This document shows, piece by piece, positions 25,174-34,700 of a DNA stretch of 64,000 bases (position 1 is the first letter of the stretch; every line of letters starts with the position of its first letter). The notes under the pieces were generated by a model. It saw nothing but the letters and a program-made list of their open reading frames with translations. It did no database searches and had not been told where the DNA came from. Source of the stretch: JAICXG01 sp963801255 (lineage in GTDB: Bacteria > Verrucomicrobiota > Verrucomicrobiia > Chthoniobacterales > UBA10450). Both the position numbers and the translations under genes were made by a program. The stretch is from NCBI GenBank assembly GCA_963801255.1, contig CAWDEC010000008.1, positions 62,001-126,000 on the forward strand, in the 5' to 3' direction.

Positions 25174-25977
25174 ATGGCGAACATCAAGATCAGCGTCATC
25201 AACTCCAGCACAGTCCTGAGTGACGACGAAGTCAAAGCGGCCGTACCAGCCTTGCAGAAGCAGGTCAGCCGCGATTTTGCTCCTGCCTGGGGAATCGATG
25301 CCGATCTCACCTTCGTCGCCAAAGGTCATAAACCGTCGAAGACCACGTGGTGGCTGATCATCCTCGACAACTCCGATCAGGCCGGCGCCCTCGGTTACCA
25401 CGACGTGACTAGCGAAGGATTGCCCATCGGAAAGATATTTGCCGGGTCCGATATGCAATACGGCTACAACTGGACCGTTACGGCCAGCCACGAATTGCTG
25501 GAGATGCTCGGAGATCCCGAGATCAACCTGACGGTCTTTGTGCAAGAAACTGACTCGACGGGTATTCTCTACGCATATGAGACAGCCGATGCCTGTGAAG
25601 CCGACGAGTATGGCTACAAAATCGACGGTGTTCTGGTCTCTGACTTTGTTTTTCCCTCCTGGTTCGATGCCGCCTACAAGAAGGGAACGCAGTATGATTT
25701 TCGCAAGAAGATCAAGCGGCCCCTCCACCTCTTGAAAGGTGGCTACATCGGAGTCTTCGATGTGACCGCCGGTGGCGGTTGGCAGCAAAAGACTGCCGAG
25801 AATCTGCCCGTTGCTTATAGCGCCCGGCCGCATGTCGGCAGCCGTCGCGAGCGTCGACGTATCTCAAAGGATCAATGGCTCAAGAGCCGTCTCAATGCAG
25901 GAGAACGCCACAAGCCTGGGCACCCTAACGTCCGCGCCCTTGCCTTCATCCATAGCGTGCCCTCGGCCTCGAGATGA
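25174..25977 (+). CDS. uncharacterised protein with HELLE motif, possible metallopeptidase
   Basis: 267 residues, no signal peptide. The core TVTASHELLEMLGDP (HELLE at 106-110) looks like a metallopeptidase helix but is not a standard HExxH. It is followed by YAYETADACEADEYGYKIDG, LVSDFVFPSWF and GGYIGVFDVTAGGGW, all typical of a recurrent but unnamed bacterial family. The last 60 residues are Arg-rich and low in complexity. First gene of the plus-strand accessory island, 27 bp before the lipase. Peptidase activity is inference only. Confidence 0.65.
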   Translation: MANIKISVINSSTVLSDDEVKAAVPALQKQVSRDFAPAWGIDADLTFVAKGHKPSKTTWWLIILDNSDQAGALGYHDVTSEGLPIGKIFAGSDMQYGYNWTVTASHELLEMLGDPEINLTVFVQETDSTGILYAYETADACEADEYGYKIDGVLVSDFVFPSWFDAAYKKGTQYDFRKKIKRPLHLLKGGYIGVFDVTAGGGWQQKTAENLPVAYSARPHVGSRRERRRISKDQWLKSRLNAGERHKPGHPNVRALAFIHSVPSASR

Positions 25978-26004
25978 CTGCCCTGCTGAGAAACCAGTCA
26001 TCCT

Positions 26005-26892
26005 ATGCCAGATTTTAACGCTCAAACGGTGTCTTTTAGCGCTCAGAATGCGCTCCTTTTGGCTCGTCTTTGTATCGCCGCCTACCAGGATCAGGTGGCG
26101 GCTCGTGCAACCGTAAATGGACTGGGCTTGCCCGGCTTCATTTGGATCGACCTTACGCAGCAATTTGAGGACGTTTACGCTATCGCCGCTAGCGGTCCCG
26201 GTTTTCTCGCGCTGGCCTTCCGGGGGACAAAAGACCTCAACAACTGGATGACCGATCTTCATGCGACACCGGTCAGTTTTCCCTGGATTTTTGAAAGCGG
26301 TCCCGACGTTGGCGCAATCCACGCCGGCTTCGGCAACGCCTTGCGTGATGCATGGGAAAAAATCAGCGCCGCTTTAACCAATCTCGTCCCGCCTCCGGAG
26401 CTCGCGCCCGATGAGCCGCACCCAACTTTTTGGATCACCGGTCATAGCCTGGGTGGCGCCCTCGCTGTCCTGGCCGGGGCGGCCTTTTCCATGTGGTCGC
26501 GGGCACCGCTGCGTCCGGTCAACGGCATCTACACCTTTGGCCAGCCGCGCGTGGGCCTCTATCAATTTTGCGGGAACTACGATCACTCGCTGCAAAAGAA
26601 AACCTTCCGATTTGTCAATAATAAGGACCTGGTCCCACGCGTTCCGTTTCGCGATTTCGACTACGCTGATCTTGGGCAGATGATCCACTTTGACACTAAC
26701 GGCCAGCCGAAGCTCCAAAGTATCGAGTGGAGTAATTTCCTCTCTCGCACTTTCCAGAGCTTCAAAGATTTCTTTGAGATCGCCGGACATGTCGCACCCG
26801 ATGTGGCCGACCACAACATGAGTGGCTACGCGCGCTTAGTGGAGACTCATCAGCAAGCGCTTGACACGCTATTTGCAACTCCGGCCACATGA
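26005..26892 (+). CDS. class 3 lipase family protein
   Basis: 295 residues, alpha/beta hydrolase. The nucleophile elbow is GHSLGG (Ser148), with Asp208 in NNKDLVPRVP and His270 in ADHNMSGY completing the triad. FRGTKDLNNWMTDL holds the oxyanion-hole side. It hydrolyses acylglycerols or phospholipids. No signal peptide is visible, unusual for a lipase meant for export, so either it acts inside or it leaves by another route. Neighbours are the HELLE protein upstream and a lipoprotein downstream. Confidence 0.9.
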   Translation: MPDFNAQTVSFSAQNALLLARLCIAAYQDQVAARATVNGLGLPGFIWIDLTQQFEDVYAIAASGPGFLALAFRGTKDLNNWMTDLHATPVSFPWIFESGPDVGAIHAGFGNALRDAWEKISAALTNLVPPPELAPDEPHPTFWITGHSLGGALAVLAGAAFSMWSRAPLRPVNGIYTFGQPRVGLYQFCGNYDHSLQKKTFRFVNNKDLVPRVPFRDFDYADLGQMIHFDTNGQPKLQSIEWSNFLSRTFQSFKDFFEIAGHVAPDVADHNMSGYARLVETHQQALDTLFATPAT

Positions 26893-26976
26893 CGCACACC
26901 CGATCGCTGTCTCATGAGCTTCGAGAGAGCGCTCGCCATAACCCTATCTTGGTCACTTAGAATTTAGGCGAATCCT

Positions 26977-27408
26977 ATGTTAAGACATATCCGTAATTTC
27001 AGGTCCATCTCTGTGGCTGTCGTAATTTGCGGCTTGGCCGCCTGCAGTACGATTGCGACGTTCGATCAAGCGGCATATGACAAAGCAACTGGCGCCAAAG
27101 CCGAGGCGCTCGCCCTTATGGATAAGGCGACCGGCTCCTACAATTCTCATTTAACAGAGATCGAAGCCGTCAGCTTAACAATTGATAAGGCCTACGAATA
27201 CGACCGGGGTCGGCTGCAAAATTCCATCACCGTCCAACAATGGGAGGTCCTGCGAGATCCCAACAAGAATCTTTTCGGAGGATTCATTCGTCGCTGGCGT
27301 GAAAAGGGATCTCTTAAGACGGATTACATCACGGAAAAGAAAAAGGATATCGCCGAGGCCTTTGACCAGATCACAGGCTTGGAAATCGGTAAACGGAAGA
27401 ACCACTAG
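26977..27408 (+). CDS. small lipoprotein of unknown function
   Basis: 143 residues. A basic N-terminus, a hydrophobic segment (VAVVICGLAAC) and a lipobox LAAC with Cys27 predict lipid attachment. The mature part is helical and charged (ATGAKAEALALMDKATGSY, ITEKKKDIAEAFDQITGLE) with no known family recognised. It is followed 12 bp later by the 111-residue protein and then a membrane protein, suggesting a three-gene unit. Confidence 0.7.
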   Translation: MLRHIRNFRSISVAVVICGLAACSTIATFDQAAYDKATGAKAEALALMDKATGSYNSHLTEIEAVSLTIDKAYEYDRGRLQNSITVQQWEVLRDPNKNLFGGFIRRWREKGSLKTDYITEKKKDIAEAFDQITGLEIGKRKNH

Positions 27409-27420
27409 ACTTCACCTGTT

Positions 27421-27756
27421 ATGCCTGGCTTTGATACCGACGCATTTACCTCCGAATCGCTAAGTAAGAGTAAGGACCTCGCGGCAACCCTGTTTAAGAA
27501 GTATGTCACCCAAGCCGAGAGTGATACGAGCGACTTTCTACAGCGCTCCAAGGATGGGGTAACCCGCGCGGGTCTCCTCTATGCCGAAAACAAGATCGAC
27601 CGCGACGATTTCGAGGATCTTATCCTCGGAAAGAAAGATCTCGCAGAAATGCACGCTCTAAAGCAGGCGGGTCTTGCGAGCGCGACTATCGATACCTTTA
27701 CTAATGGCGTTCTCCAGATTGTTCTCGATGCCGCTTTTACCGCGGTGAAGTTCTAA
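27421..27756 (+). CDS. small helical protein of unknown function
   Basis: 111 residues, no signal peptide. It is mostly helical with many Asp/Lys (KSKDLAATLFKKYVTQAESD, DRDDFEDLILGKKDLAEMHA) and a hydrophobic C-terminal helix ending VLDAAFTAVKF. Not recognised. Sandwiched between a lipoprotein gene and a membrane protein gene with short spacers (12 and 36 bp), so probably part of one complex. Confidence 0.6.
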   Translation: MPGFDTDAFTSESLSKSKDLAATLFKKYVTQAESDTSDFLQRSKDGVTRAGLLYAENKIDRDDFEDLILGKKDLAEMHALKQAGLASATIDTFTNGVLQIVLDAAFTAVKF

Positions 27757-27792
27757 TCAAGCCCAAAGGTATGTCTTCTGAGCCGATCCATC

Positions 27793-29133
27793 ATGCTAGA
27801 TAGTCTTGATACTCTTATCGCCTTTGTTCTGATCATGCTCGTGGTCAGTTTGTTGATTACGATTGCGGTCCAAGCGGCGGCGGCAGTGTTGAACTTGCAT
27901 GGGCTTAATCTTGCCGCGGGGCTGAAAAGGACATTTGCCATCATTGTGCCGGAGACGGCCGACGCGAAAAGTGAAACAAGTGCCGAGGAGCTGGCAACCT
28001 TCATCTTAAAGGGGCAGTCTCTGTCCGATAGCTTTCTTCCAAATTGGAAGATTTTTCGCGGATGGCGCCACGCTGCAGCAATTCGACCCTCGGAGGTCTT
28101 CGATGCTGTTCAACGCATTGCGATCGGCAAGGAACCCGTGGGAGACCAGCCTCATTTGAAAGAGATTGCCCGCAATGTTCTGGTTGGCCTGGGCTTAGAC
28201 GGAAGTGTTATTGATAGTGCTGCACAAGAGATTAGCGTCGTGAAGGAAGCTACGACACAACTTGATGAGGAAACTCTCAAGTTACTTCCCGACCCCCAAC
28301 GAGCAAAGGTTCAGGCCGCGTGGGATACGCTCACGCATCGGCTTAATGCGGCCAGCCAAGCCATTGGTGCTCGAACCGTGGAAGGCATGCAAATGCTCGA
28401 CGCGGCGCGCGACAAGTTCACTACGTGGAGTTGTAGCTGTCAGGAGCGAGCGCAGCAGTGGTTTACCATGCACACACGCATACTGACCATTATCTTTGCC
28501 TTCTTCGCTGCCTTTGGTCTCCAGCTCGATACGGTTGAGATATTCAAGCTGGTCTCGACTAATCGCATCGTGCGGGAAAAGCTAGTAGCGGAGACCAGCG
28601 CAGTCACAGCTCAAGCCGAGAAGATTGTAGGGAATAGCCAGAGTGTGCTTCAGCAAGCTCTCGATGATTGGCGTAAGGATCTCAAAGACGATAACGTCCG
28701 TCAGGCTACCGCCTCAATCGAGGTTACGCCAAATCTCTCGCGCGGTCAGCTTCGCGAGAGCGTGGAAAAGACTCTGACTAACTCCCAGATACAGAATGTG
28801 CCAGGCCTTTTAGCTGATCTCGACAAGGCAATAGATACTGCGGCATTGCATAACCTGGAGGTCAACGCACGTGCCTACAATGAGGTTAAACCGGATCTCG
28901 ATCAGACGGGGTTCAATATTTTCGCGAACGAACCTGGCTGGAGGTGGCGTGGCGGCTGGCTCCATGATCTATGGCCGCATTTCCTCGGCATGTTGTTCTC
29001 CGCTGCATTACTTAGCCTTGGAGCCCCATTTTGGTATAACAGCTTGAAGAACTTGGCCAGCCTGCGCTCCGCGGTGGCGCAGAGCATAACAGAGGAGAAG
29101 ACCGCTGCAACGAAGAGCGAGGGTAATAAATGA
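27793..29133 (+). CDS. membrane protein of unknown function with large helical soluble part
   Basis: 446 residues. An N-terminal membrane segment (LIAFVLIMLVVSLLITIAV), a central one near residue 235 (ILTIIFAFFAAFGLQL) and one near 405 (LGMLFSAALLSLGAPFW) are clear. Between the first two lies a helical region of about 190 residues, and after the second another of about 150 with coiled-coil tendency (ETSAVTAQAEKIVGNSQSVL). No family recognised. With the lipoprotein and the small helical protein it may form an envelope assembly; that is inference from order only. Confidence 0.65.
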   Translation: MLDSLDTLIAFVLIMLVVSLLITIAVQAAAAVLNLHGLNLAAGLKRTFAIIVPETADAKSETSAEELATFILKGQSLSDSFLPNWKIFRGWRHAAAIRPSEVFDAVQRIAIGKEPVGDQPHLKEIARNVLVGLGLDGSVIDSAAQEISVVKEATTQLDEETLKLLPDPQRAKVQAAWDTLTHRLNAASQAIGARTVEGMQMLDAARDKFTTWSCSCQERAQQWFTMHTRILTIIFAFFAAFGLQLDTVEIFKLVSTNRIVREKLVAETSAVTAQAEKIVGNSQSVLQQALDDWRKDLKDDNVRQATASIEVTPNLSRGQLRESVEKTLTNSQIQNVPGLLADLDKAIDTAALHNLEVNARAYNEVKPDLDQTGFNIFANEPGWRWRGGWLHDLWPHFLGMLFSAALLSLGAPFWYNSLKNLASLRSAVAQSITEEKTAATKSEGNK

Positions 29134-29218
29134 CTGACGCGATAATTGACTGTGTCAAGGCTAGGAACGTCTGCAGCCGAGACTGACCATAAAGATACAT
29201 CAGTAAGGAGAGATTCCG

Positions 29219-29671
29219 ATGTCACAAGCCAATTACGATCAGCGCACCGAATCCAACATCAGTAGCTTGCAATCGGACTTTGCCGACCGGGTTCGGCAGT
29301 GGCTCGCAAAAGCGCGCGACGAGGGTCTTAACCCTTACATTCATTTCGGCGCGCGTAGCATAGCGAAGCAGCAAGAGTTATATCAAAAGCATTTGGCCGG
29401 TGGCCCGCAGGCGGTTCGACCCGAGCATAGTTACCACTGTTATGGGCGGGCTTTTGACTGGGTGAACATCGCCAATCCTGATGGCGGCGATGCCGGTCTG
29501 GCCTGGGACGATAACAAGGCGTATGCAAAGGGCAAGACGCTAGCGAACAACTATGACATTCGAGGGATTGGCGAGGCAGATAATGACCACCTGCAAGATG
29601 CAAAGTTTCCGAGATTTACAGATCTTCCGCGAACGGAGTTGGGCCAGTTCCCAAGTGGGGCTATTGCCTAA
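29219..29671 (+). CDS. M15-type peptidoglycan peptidase (endolysin-like)
   Basis: 150 residues. The zinc site S71-x-H73-x-x-G-x-A-x-D80 (SYHCYGRAFDW) and the late H124 (DNDHLQDAKF) match the VanY/L-Ala-D-Glu endopeptidase fold used by phage endolysins and DD-carboxypeptidases. A strong ribosome binding site AAGGAG lies at 29205-29210. There is no signal peptide, as in endolysins that rely on holins, but no holin was seen. It probably cleaves peptidoglycan stem peptides. Confidence 0.85.
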   Translation: MSQANYDQRTESNISSLQSDFADRVRQWLAKARDEGLNPYIHFGARSIAKQQELYQKHLAGGPQAVRPEHSYHCYGRAFDWVNIANPDGGDAGLAWDDNKAYAKGKTLANNYDIRGIGEADNDHLQDAKFPRFTDLPRTELGQFPSGAIA

Positions 29672-29842
29672 TGGGTTTAGTCACTGAGCGTTTAATAAAG
29701 AAATAACAGCTTACGAGCAAGATCATGGAACGATCGATGGCAAGGGACAGTGTTACATTCACGTCCGGCGATTTGCTCCACTGTCGTTAGGCTCGATAGT
29801 TTCATCTTGGGCAATCGCATAGCCGCGCACCTCGGCGTTAGT

Positions 29843-30583
29843 CTACCACTGCTTCGGCGGCTTAGTCCAAGTTCCATCCACTATTACCTGCGTTAGCCCG
29901 GTGCGAGCGTTATCATGGATTAACTGGGCGATGCGCTCGTTCTGGATGCGCACGCAACCGTGGGAAGCCGCGACGTTTGGAACCGTTGGAAAATAATGTA
30001 ACCCGATGCCTCGCGATCGAACGAAGAAGGTAACGTAGGTAGCACGGGCATCACTGTTTAAACGAGCAGCGAAGCCTTCAACGGCGAAAGTTCCCTTGGG
30101 TGTGCAAAGGGTCCCTGACCGGTGACTGGTTGCGGTGTCGTCACAATTCAAGCCGCGCAAACCCGCGCCGGGCGAGGTGTGAAAGGGCCCTGTCTCCTGA
30201 CTAGCTGCATCGGGCCCCGTCCAGGTGAGCGTCATTGTATGGATCGGATCGTTCAGACTTACGTTAACCTGAGCGATATAAGTCTGCGGGAAGCTTGGAT
30301 TCTTCAATCCATTGGTGGCTGACAAAGCGGCCGTTAGCCTCGCCACCGCCTTTCCCAGAGCGCTTTTCTTCTTGGCCGCGCGTGGCCGGCCGGCATCAAG
30401 CTTTTCCAGTCGCTTCGCGCGCGCGACCGCAGCTTTGGAAACAATTTCCTTTTTTGGAGGTTTCCGCTTCCTTCCGCTGGGTTTCGCCGCCTGCGTTTGT
30501 TTGGCTGCCTTCTTGCTCTTGGCAGTTTTGCGTGGACGTTTGGAAGGTGCGCCCCTTTTCGGACGTGAAGATAGTTTCGCCAT
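29843..30583 (-). CDS. L,D-transpeptidase (YkuD) with lysine/arginine-rich N-terminal tail
   Basis: 246 residues. The C-terminal domain has the catalytic motif SHGCVRIQN with nucleophile Cys210, preceded by IGLHYFPT. These enzymes form 3-3 crosslinks or attach proteins to peptidoglycan in the periplasm. The first 85 residues are extremely basic and Ala/Pro/Lys-rich (SKRPRKTAKSKKAAKQ, GRKRKPPKK), like a histone H1 tail. They contain no hydrophobic export signal. The tail could bind acidic polymers (DNA, teichoic acid, polyphosphate) or the start could be wrong. It is the only intact gene of the island on the minus strand; the broken propeller gene beside it shares that strand. Confidence 0.82.
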   Translation of the reverse strand: MAKLSSRPKRGAPSKRPRKTAKSKKAAKQTQAAKPSGRKRKPPKKEIVSKAAVARAKRLEKLDAGRPRAAKKKSALGKAVARLTAALSATNGLKNPSFPQTYIAQVNVSLNDPIHTMTLTWTGPDAASQETGPFHTSPGAGLRGLNCDDTATSHRSGTLCTPKGTFAVEGFAARLNSDARATYVTFFVRSRGIGLHYFPTVPNVAASHGCVRIQNERIAQLIHDNARTGLTQVIVDGTWTKPPKQW

Positions 30584-30640
30584 GCGCGGCAGTATGAATC
30601 TTTACACGAGCGGAAAGCAATACCCGAATGTCTGCGAGCC

Positions 30641-31642
30641 TTAAGCGCGGCAGATCAGCTCGATGAACTCGGGATCGTCCGCCAGCTCATCGATGAATGG
30701 GTTTTCGTCCGGCGCTCCGCTCTTTAGATCATAGCGCAGAATCTGCCGCGAACCGCGACTCGCGACGTAGAAGTAGCCGCTGCCGTCAAAGGCCAGACCG
30801 GACGGATTCTTCAATCCACCGCTGCGCGGAGCAATAAAGGGCGTGACGGATTGATTCTGAAGGTGGTACCGGACCACCGATTCATTACCTTTATTGCCGA
30901 TATACATCATGTCGTCCTTGATGGCGAGATGGATCGACTTCTCGATCAAGCCCTTCGCGGCGATGGTTCCCACATAGGCACCAGTCTTCGGATCATACTT
31001 GCGAATGCAGTCACCATCTCGGTCGGCGACAAAAAGTAGATTTTTCGCGAAAAGAGTTTTCCTTGCGACGCGCAGTCCATTTACAGACTTCGCGGCAGAA
31101 GGACAAAAAGTCCCAGGATGTAGCGGCTTTGCTGTCTGTCCCGTTTAGCGCAACGGGCAAAGGCATCGGCGTTCCAGGTTTACCTCCCGTTGAGCGGGGC
31201 CGTGGTAACGCAATGTAATGTTCGTATCCTGCGCCGTGATATACAGGTCACCCGGTCGGTCAAAAGCAACATTGAACGGATGCTTCAGGCCAGGATTCGA
31301 GGCCGCGTCGTGTTCCGTGAAGACATCGCGGAAGACGTGTCTTCCATCCTCGTCCAGCTTTCAGCGAAAGCGGAGTATCTGACTGTAATCCTGGAACGCG
31401 TTCGCTACATAGAGGTCACCATCCGGCCCGAGCGCAAATCCGCGCAGCTCGCGCAACGTGACTCCCGCTGGCAGGCTCTCTTTATTCAATGCCTTGCGCA
31501 GGTGCGCGCCATCGGCGGAAAAAACGTGGATGTTATTGAGAGCTGCCGCTTCGTCGCCGCCGTGAAAGCTCACGTACCATTCGCTCTTTATTCGCGTAGC
31601 GCACCTTACCAGTTCCTCAGGGCGCAGGATCAAGCAATTCAT
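30641..31642 (-). pseudogene. NHL/SMP-30-like beta-propeller gene with two in-frame stops
   Basis: One minus-strand frame of 334 codons codes for propeller repeats throughout: LRGFALGPDGDLYVANAF, FNVAFDRPGDLYITAQDT, NLLFVADRDGDCIRKYD and PSGLAFDGSGYFYVASRG. It is broken by TGA at 31361-31363 and TAA at 31145-31147. Because the same frame resumes with recognisable propeller sequence after both stops, these look like nonsense mutations and not frameshifts. The segment just before the TAA (EVNLERRCLCPLR) fits poorly and may hold compensating indels. A start upstream of 31642 is not visible. A dead gene is most likely. Confidence 0.75.
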
Positions 31643-31711
31643 ACTGGACGTTCCTTGCTCCAGTTGTTAGCTTAGCCGCGCGGGCAAAACATCAATCGAG
31701 AAAGGCCGCTC

Positions 31712-34700
31712 ATGCAATCTCCCTCAATGCCGCTATCCGATTCTGCGACGGGTCAGGATACGTCCGTCAGTTTCGGCGATCCTCCAACGATCGAGCATTC
31801 TACGCCGACGGGCGAAAAGGATGTCGCGCAACGACTCATGCCTTTTCCATTTACCCCTCCCGATGTGAAACTAAAAGGCAATGAAAATCTCTCAGGTGCA
31901 AATGATTGGTTTACAGAGCATGACAAGAAGAAGCTCGACGAGCTAAGCCAACTCGATTTCTACGCACCGAGCGGCCCTGAGAGCGTGGGTGTTGTTCCGA
32001 AGCTTCATAATACTTCGGCTGGCATCGAGATTTACCGGCTCAATCCGCCTCTAGAAAAGGTCACCTTCGAGCAGAAGGAGGGTCCATTTCGCCCCGGAAT
32101 GACAAAGAAGTTCAGTAACAAGCGAGACGGCAAGAAGATTGCCAAGTTTAAGGTCGGAACCATGGCCGAGTCAGGCCTCGCCTGCTTCCATGTCTCCAGG
32201 CTCCTTGGACATCTGGTCGAAGTGCCGCCGGCGACCTATCGAACGATGGACGCGCAGGAGTTTAAAAAGGTCGCGAGCCAGGCTACCACCACAGGGCATC
32301 CGAGCTGCACTGCAGCCTGGGCTACTTTGCGCAGTCTGGTCAACTCGGGCAGTTCGAAGCTTCTTCTCCCTGGAGGCAAGTTAGTCTTTGGTTCTCTCGC
32401 AGAAAATCCTCGGGGTGAGAATAGCAGTCCGGAAGATTATTGGACCGTCGGTGCTATTCGCGGACACAGCTTCTATCGAGTTCTCTCCTCAAAGTCGCCG
32501 GTTGCAACGACCTTGAACCTGGACGACGCGAAGTCACTTCAAGACCTCGCTCTTGCCCAGGATATGACCCGGGGTGTGATTCTCGATCTTATCTTTCATC
32601 AGGTCGATCGGCTCGGAAACATTAGTACCGGCCAGTTACAGCACTACGTCACAAAGTCAGGAAAGGTGAAGTGGGACGACCAGCTCAGCGACAAGGACAA
32701 AACCGACGCGGTCGGAGCGGTTCTTCCTTTGAAACGGATTATTTACAAAGACAATGACGATGGAATGATGTGGAACAGTTCCGTCTCAGTAGCTGCAATC
32801 TTAAGTGAGACGCATCATCTCGATCAGACGATTTACTCGAGATTGCAATGGCTTTCCGGGTTAATGCAGGACAGCGAACCCGACTCAGCCTCGAAGATAA
32901 AGGATTACTTCGTCAATGCCGTCCACGTCTCACCTGGTAACTATGATAGCCTCAAAGCCAGTCTGATCAAACAAGCTGCAGCGTTGAAGAGCCGCGTCGA
33001 CTCGAAAGACATCCAGCTCGACCTGGATTTCGAAGGTACCATGAGAAAGCTCTACGCCAAAAAAATCGAGGCGGCTCAAAGCAACGCGACGGGAGAGTCT
33101 CCTGCGTCTTCGCCAGCTTCAGCTGTGTCCACTCCTACTCCTAGTGCTACTTCAGCACCAGAAGCCAGCGCCTCACCGGCGCCCGGACCCGGCTCCGAAA
33201 CAACTCACGAGCACGTTGTCACGACCCACGTTGCTCCAAGCGGAACAATTGAGCTTGCGACGCGCGCTGCTGTTTTCCCGGGGCATCCCGAGATTTATAG
33301 CAAAAAGGACATCGAAAAGGAAAAGGAACTGGCCAATATCGACTTCTACACCGGAAAGACCGACGACGGATTAGATATCGTTCTTATCCCGAAGACGTAC
33401 AGCACCTCACCTGGGCTTAATGTTCATGCAGTGAAGTTGCCGGCTGGAATGAGTCGTCTCGCCTACGCCGCCGCGCATGCCGCCAAGAATCGTTCCCCAG
33501 GTGACAGAGTGATCGGTAAATATAAACAGACTATCCCAACGCATTTTACATACAGTCCGTCCATTCTCGGCTATTACCACTTATCGCGCTTTCTCGACTG
33601 CGGCCACGTAGAACCGGCCATTGTCCGAACCATAGATGTCGAGGCACACAAACCTCTGGCGGATCTTGGAAAGGAAAAAGCGACCGGCTCAAATAACCGA
33701 CAGCAGTGGACGGAGCTTCGATCGCTTGACGATTCCCATGACGATCGTCGTCTCTATACAAAAGACGGCAAGCAGCTCTTCGGCGCTTTGCAGGCTAATC
33801 CCAGCGGCGAAGAGAGCTACCCGCACTTGAGCCAGCTTTCCGGCGCCGGTGCTTTCGCCGCGTCGGCGGAGTTTGGGAAGGCAACAAGTGCTGATTCGCT
33901 CAAGCTTACCTACAAGGACGCGAACGGTAAGCTAAGCCAGGCAGCGGTTCAGCAACTTGTGCAGGTCAAGGATCTCGCAGAGATGATCCTGCTAGACTTC
34001 ATCATGAGCCAGGCCGACCGCTTTAGCGGCAACATCCATTCGAAGAAAACGTACATGTGGATCGAAAATGGCGCCTTGAAGAAAGAAGATAAGAAAGGCG
34101 ATCCCACCAAGGCTGCGGAGCAAACCAAGAAAATTCCTGGGGACGCGATTTTAGTCAATCGCATGATCATGAAGGACAACGATGCGGGCCTCGTCAGCGG
34201 TAACCTGGCAAAAAGCAACCACCTCCTCGAAAAGGTCGCTCATATGAGCCAGGACACATACGACCGACTCCTTGTCCTGCAAAAGGAACTGGAAAGACCT
34301 GAAGTAGCCCAGTGGTATCAGGACGAGGTTCTTTTCACAGCAGCGGACTTCAAGACGATGAAGGATAACGTTGCTCAAGCTGTGGCGAACCTTACCTCCC
34401 GTAAGGACAAGAGCTTGTTTCTCGATGCCAGCCTAAGCGCCGCCCTTGGGGTTGAGGAGAAGAATGATCAGGACTCCTCCTCCGCCGAAACGCCCGAACT
34501 AAGTCCTGCAGACGGTAGCTCGCCTGGCCTTACAGCTCCGGTGATCGCTTCTTCGGTTGGTCGATGGGAGAAAGGCGCAGAAAACTTGCCCGCGGATGTC
34601 CAGACAGTGCAGCGTATGTTGCAGAAGGCAGCGGAAACGCTGCACGCTTCACAGGTTGATCCTAAAGGTGTCGATGGAAAAATCGCCCGACCGCCTGCCC

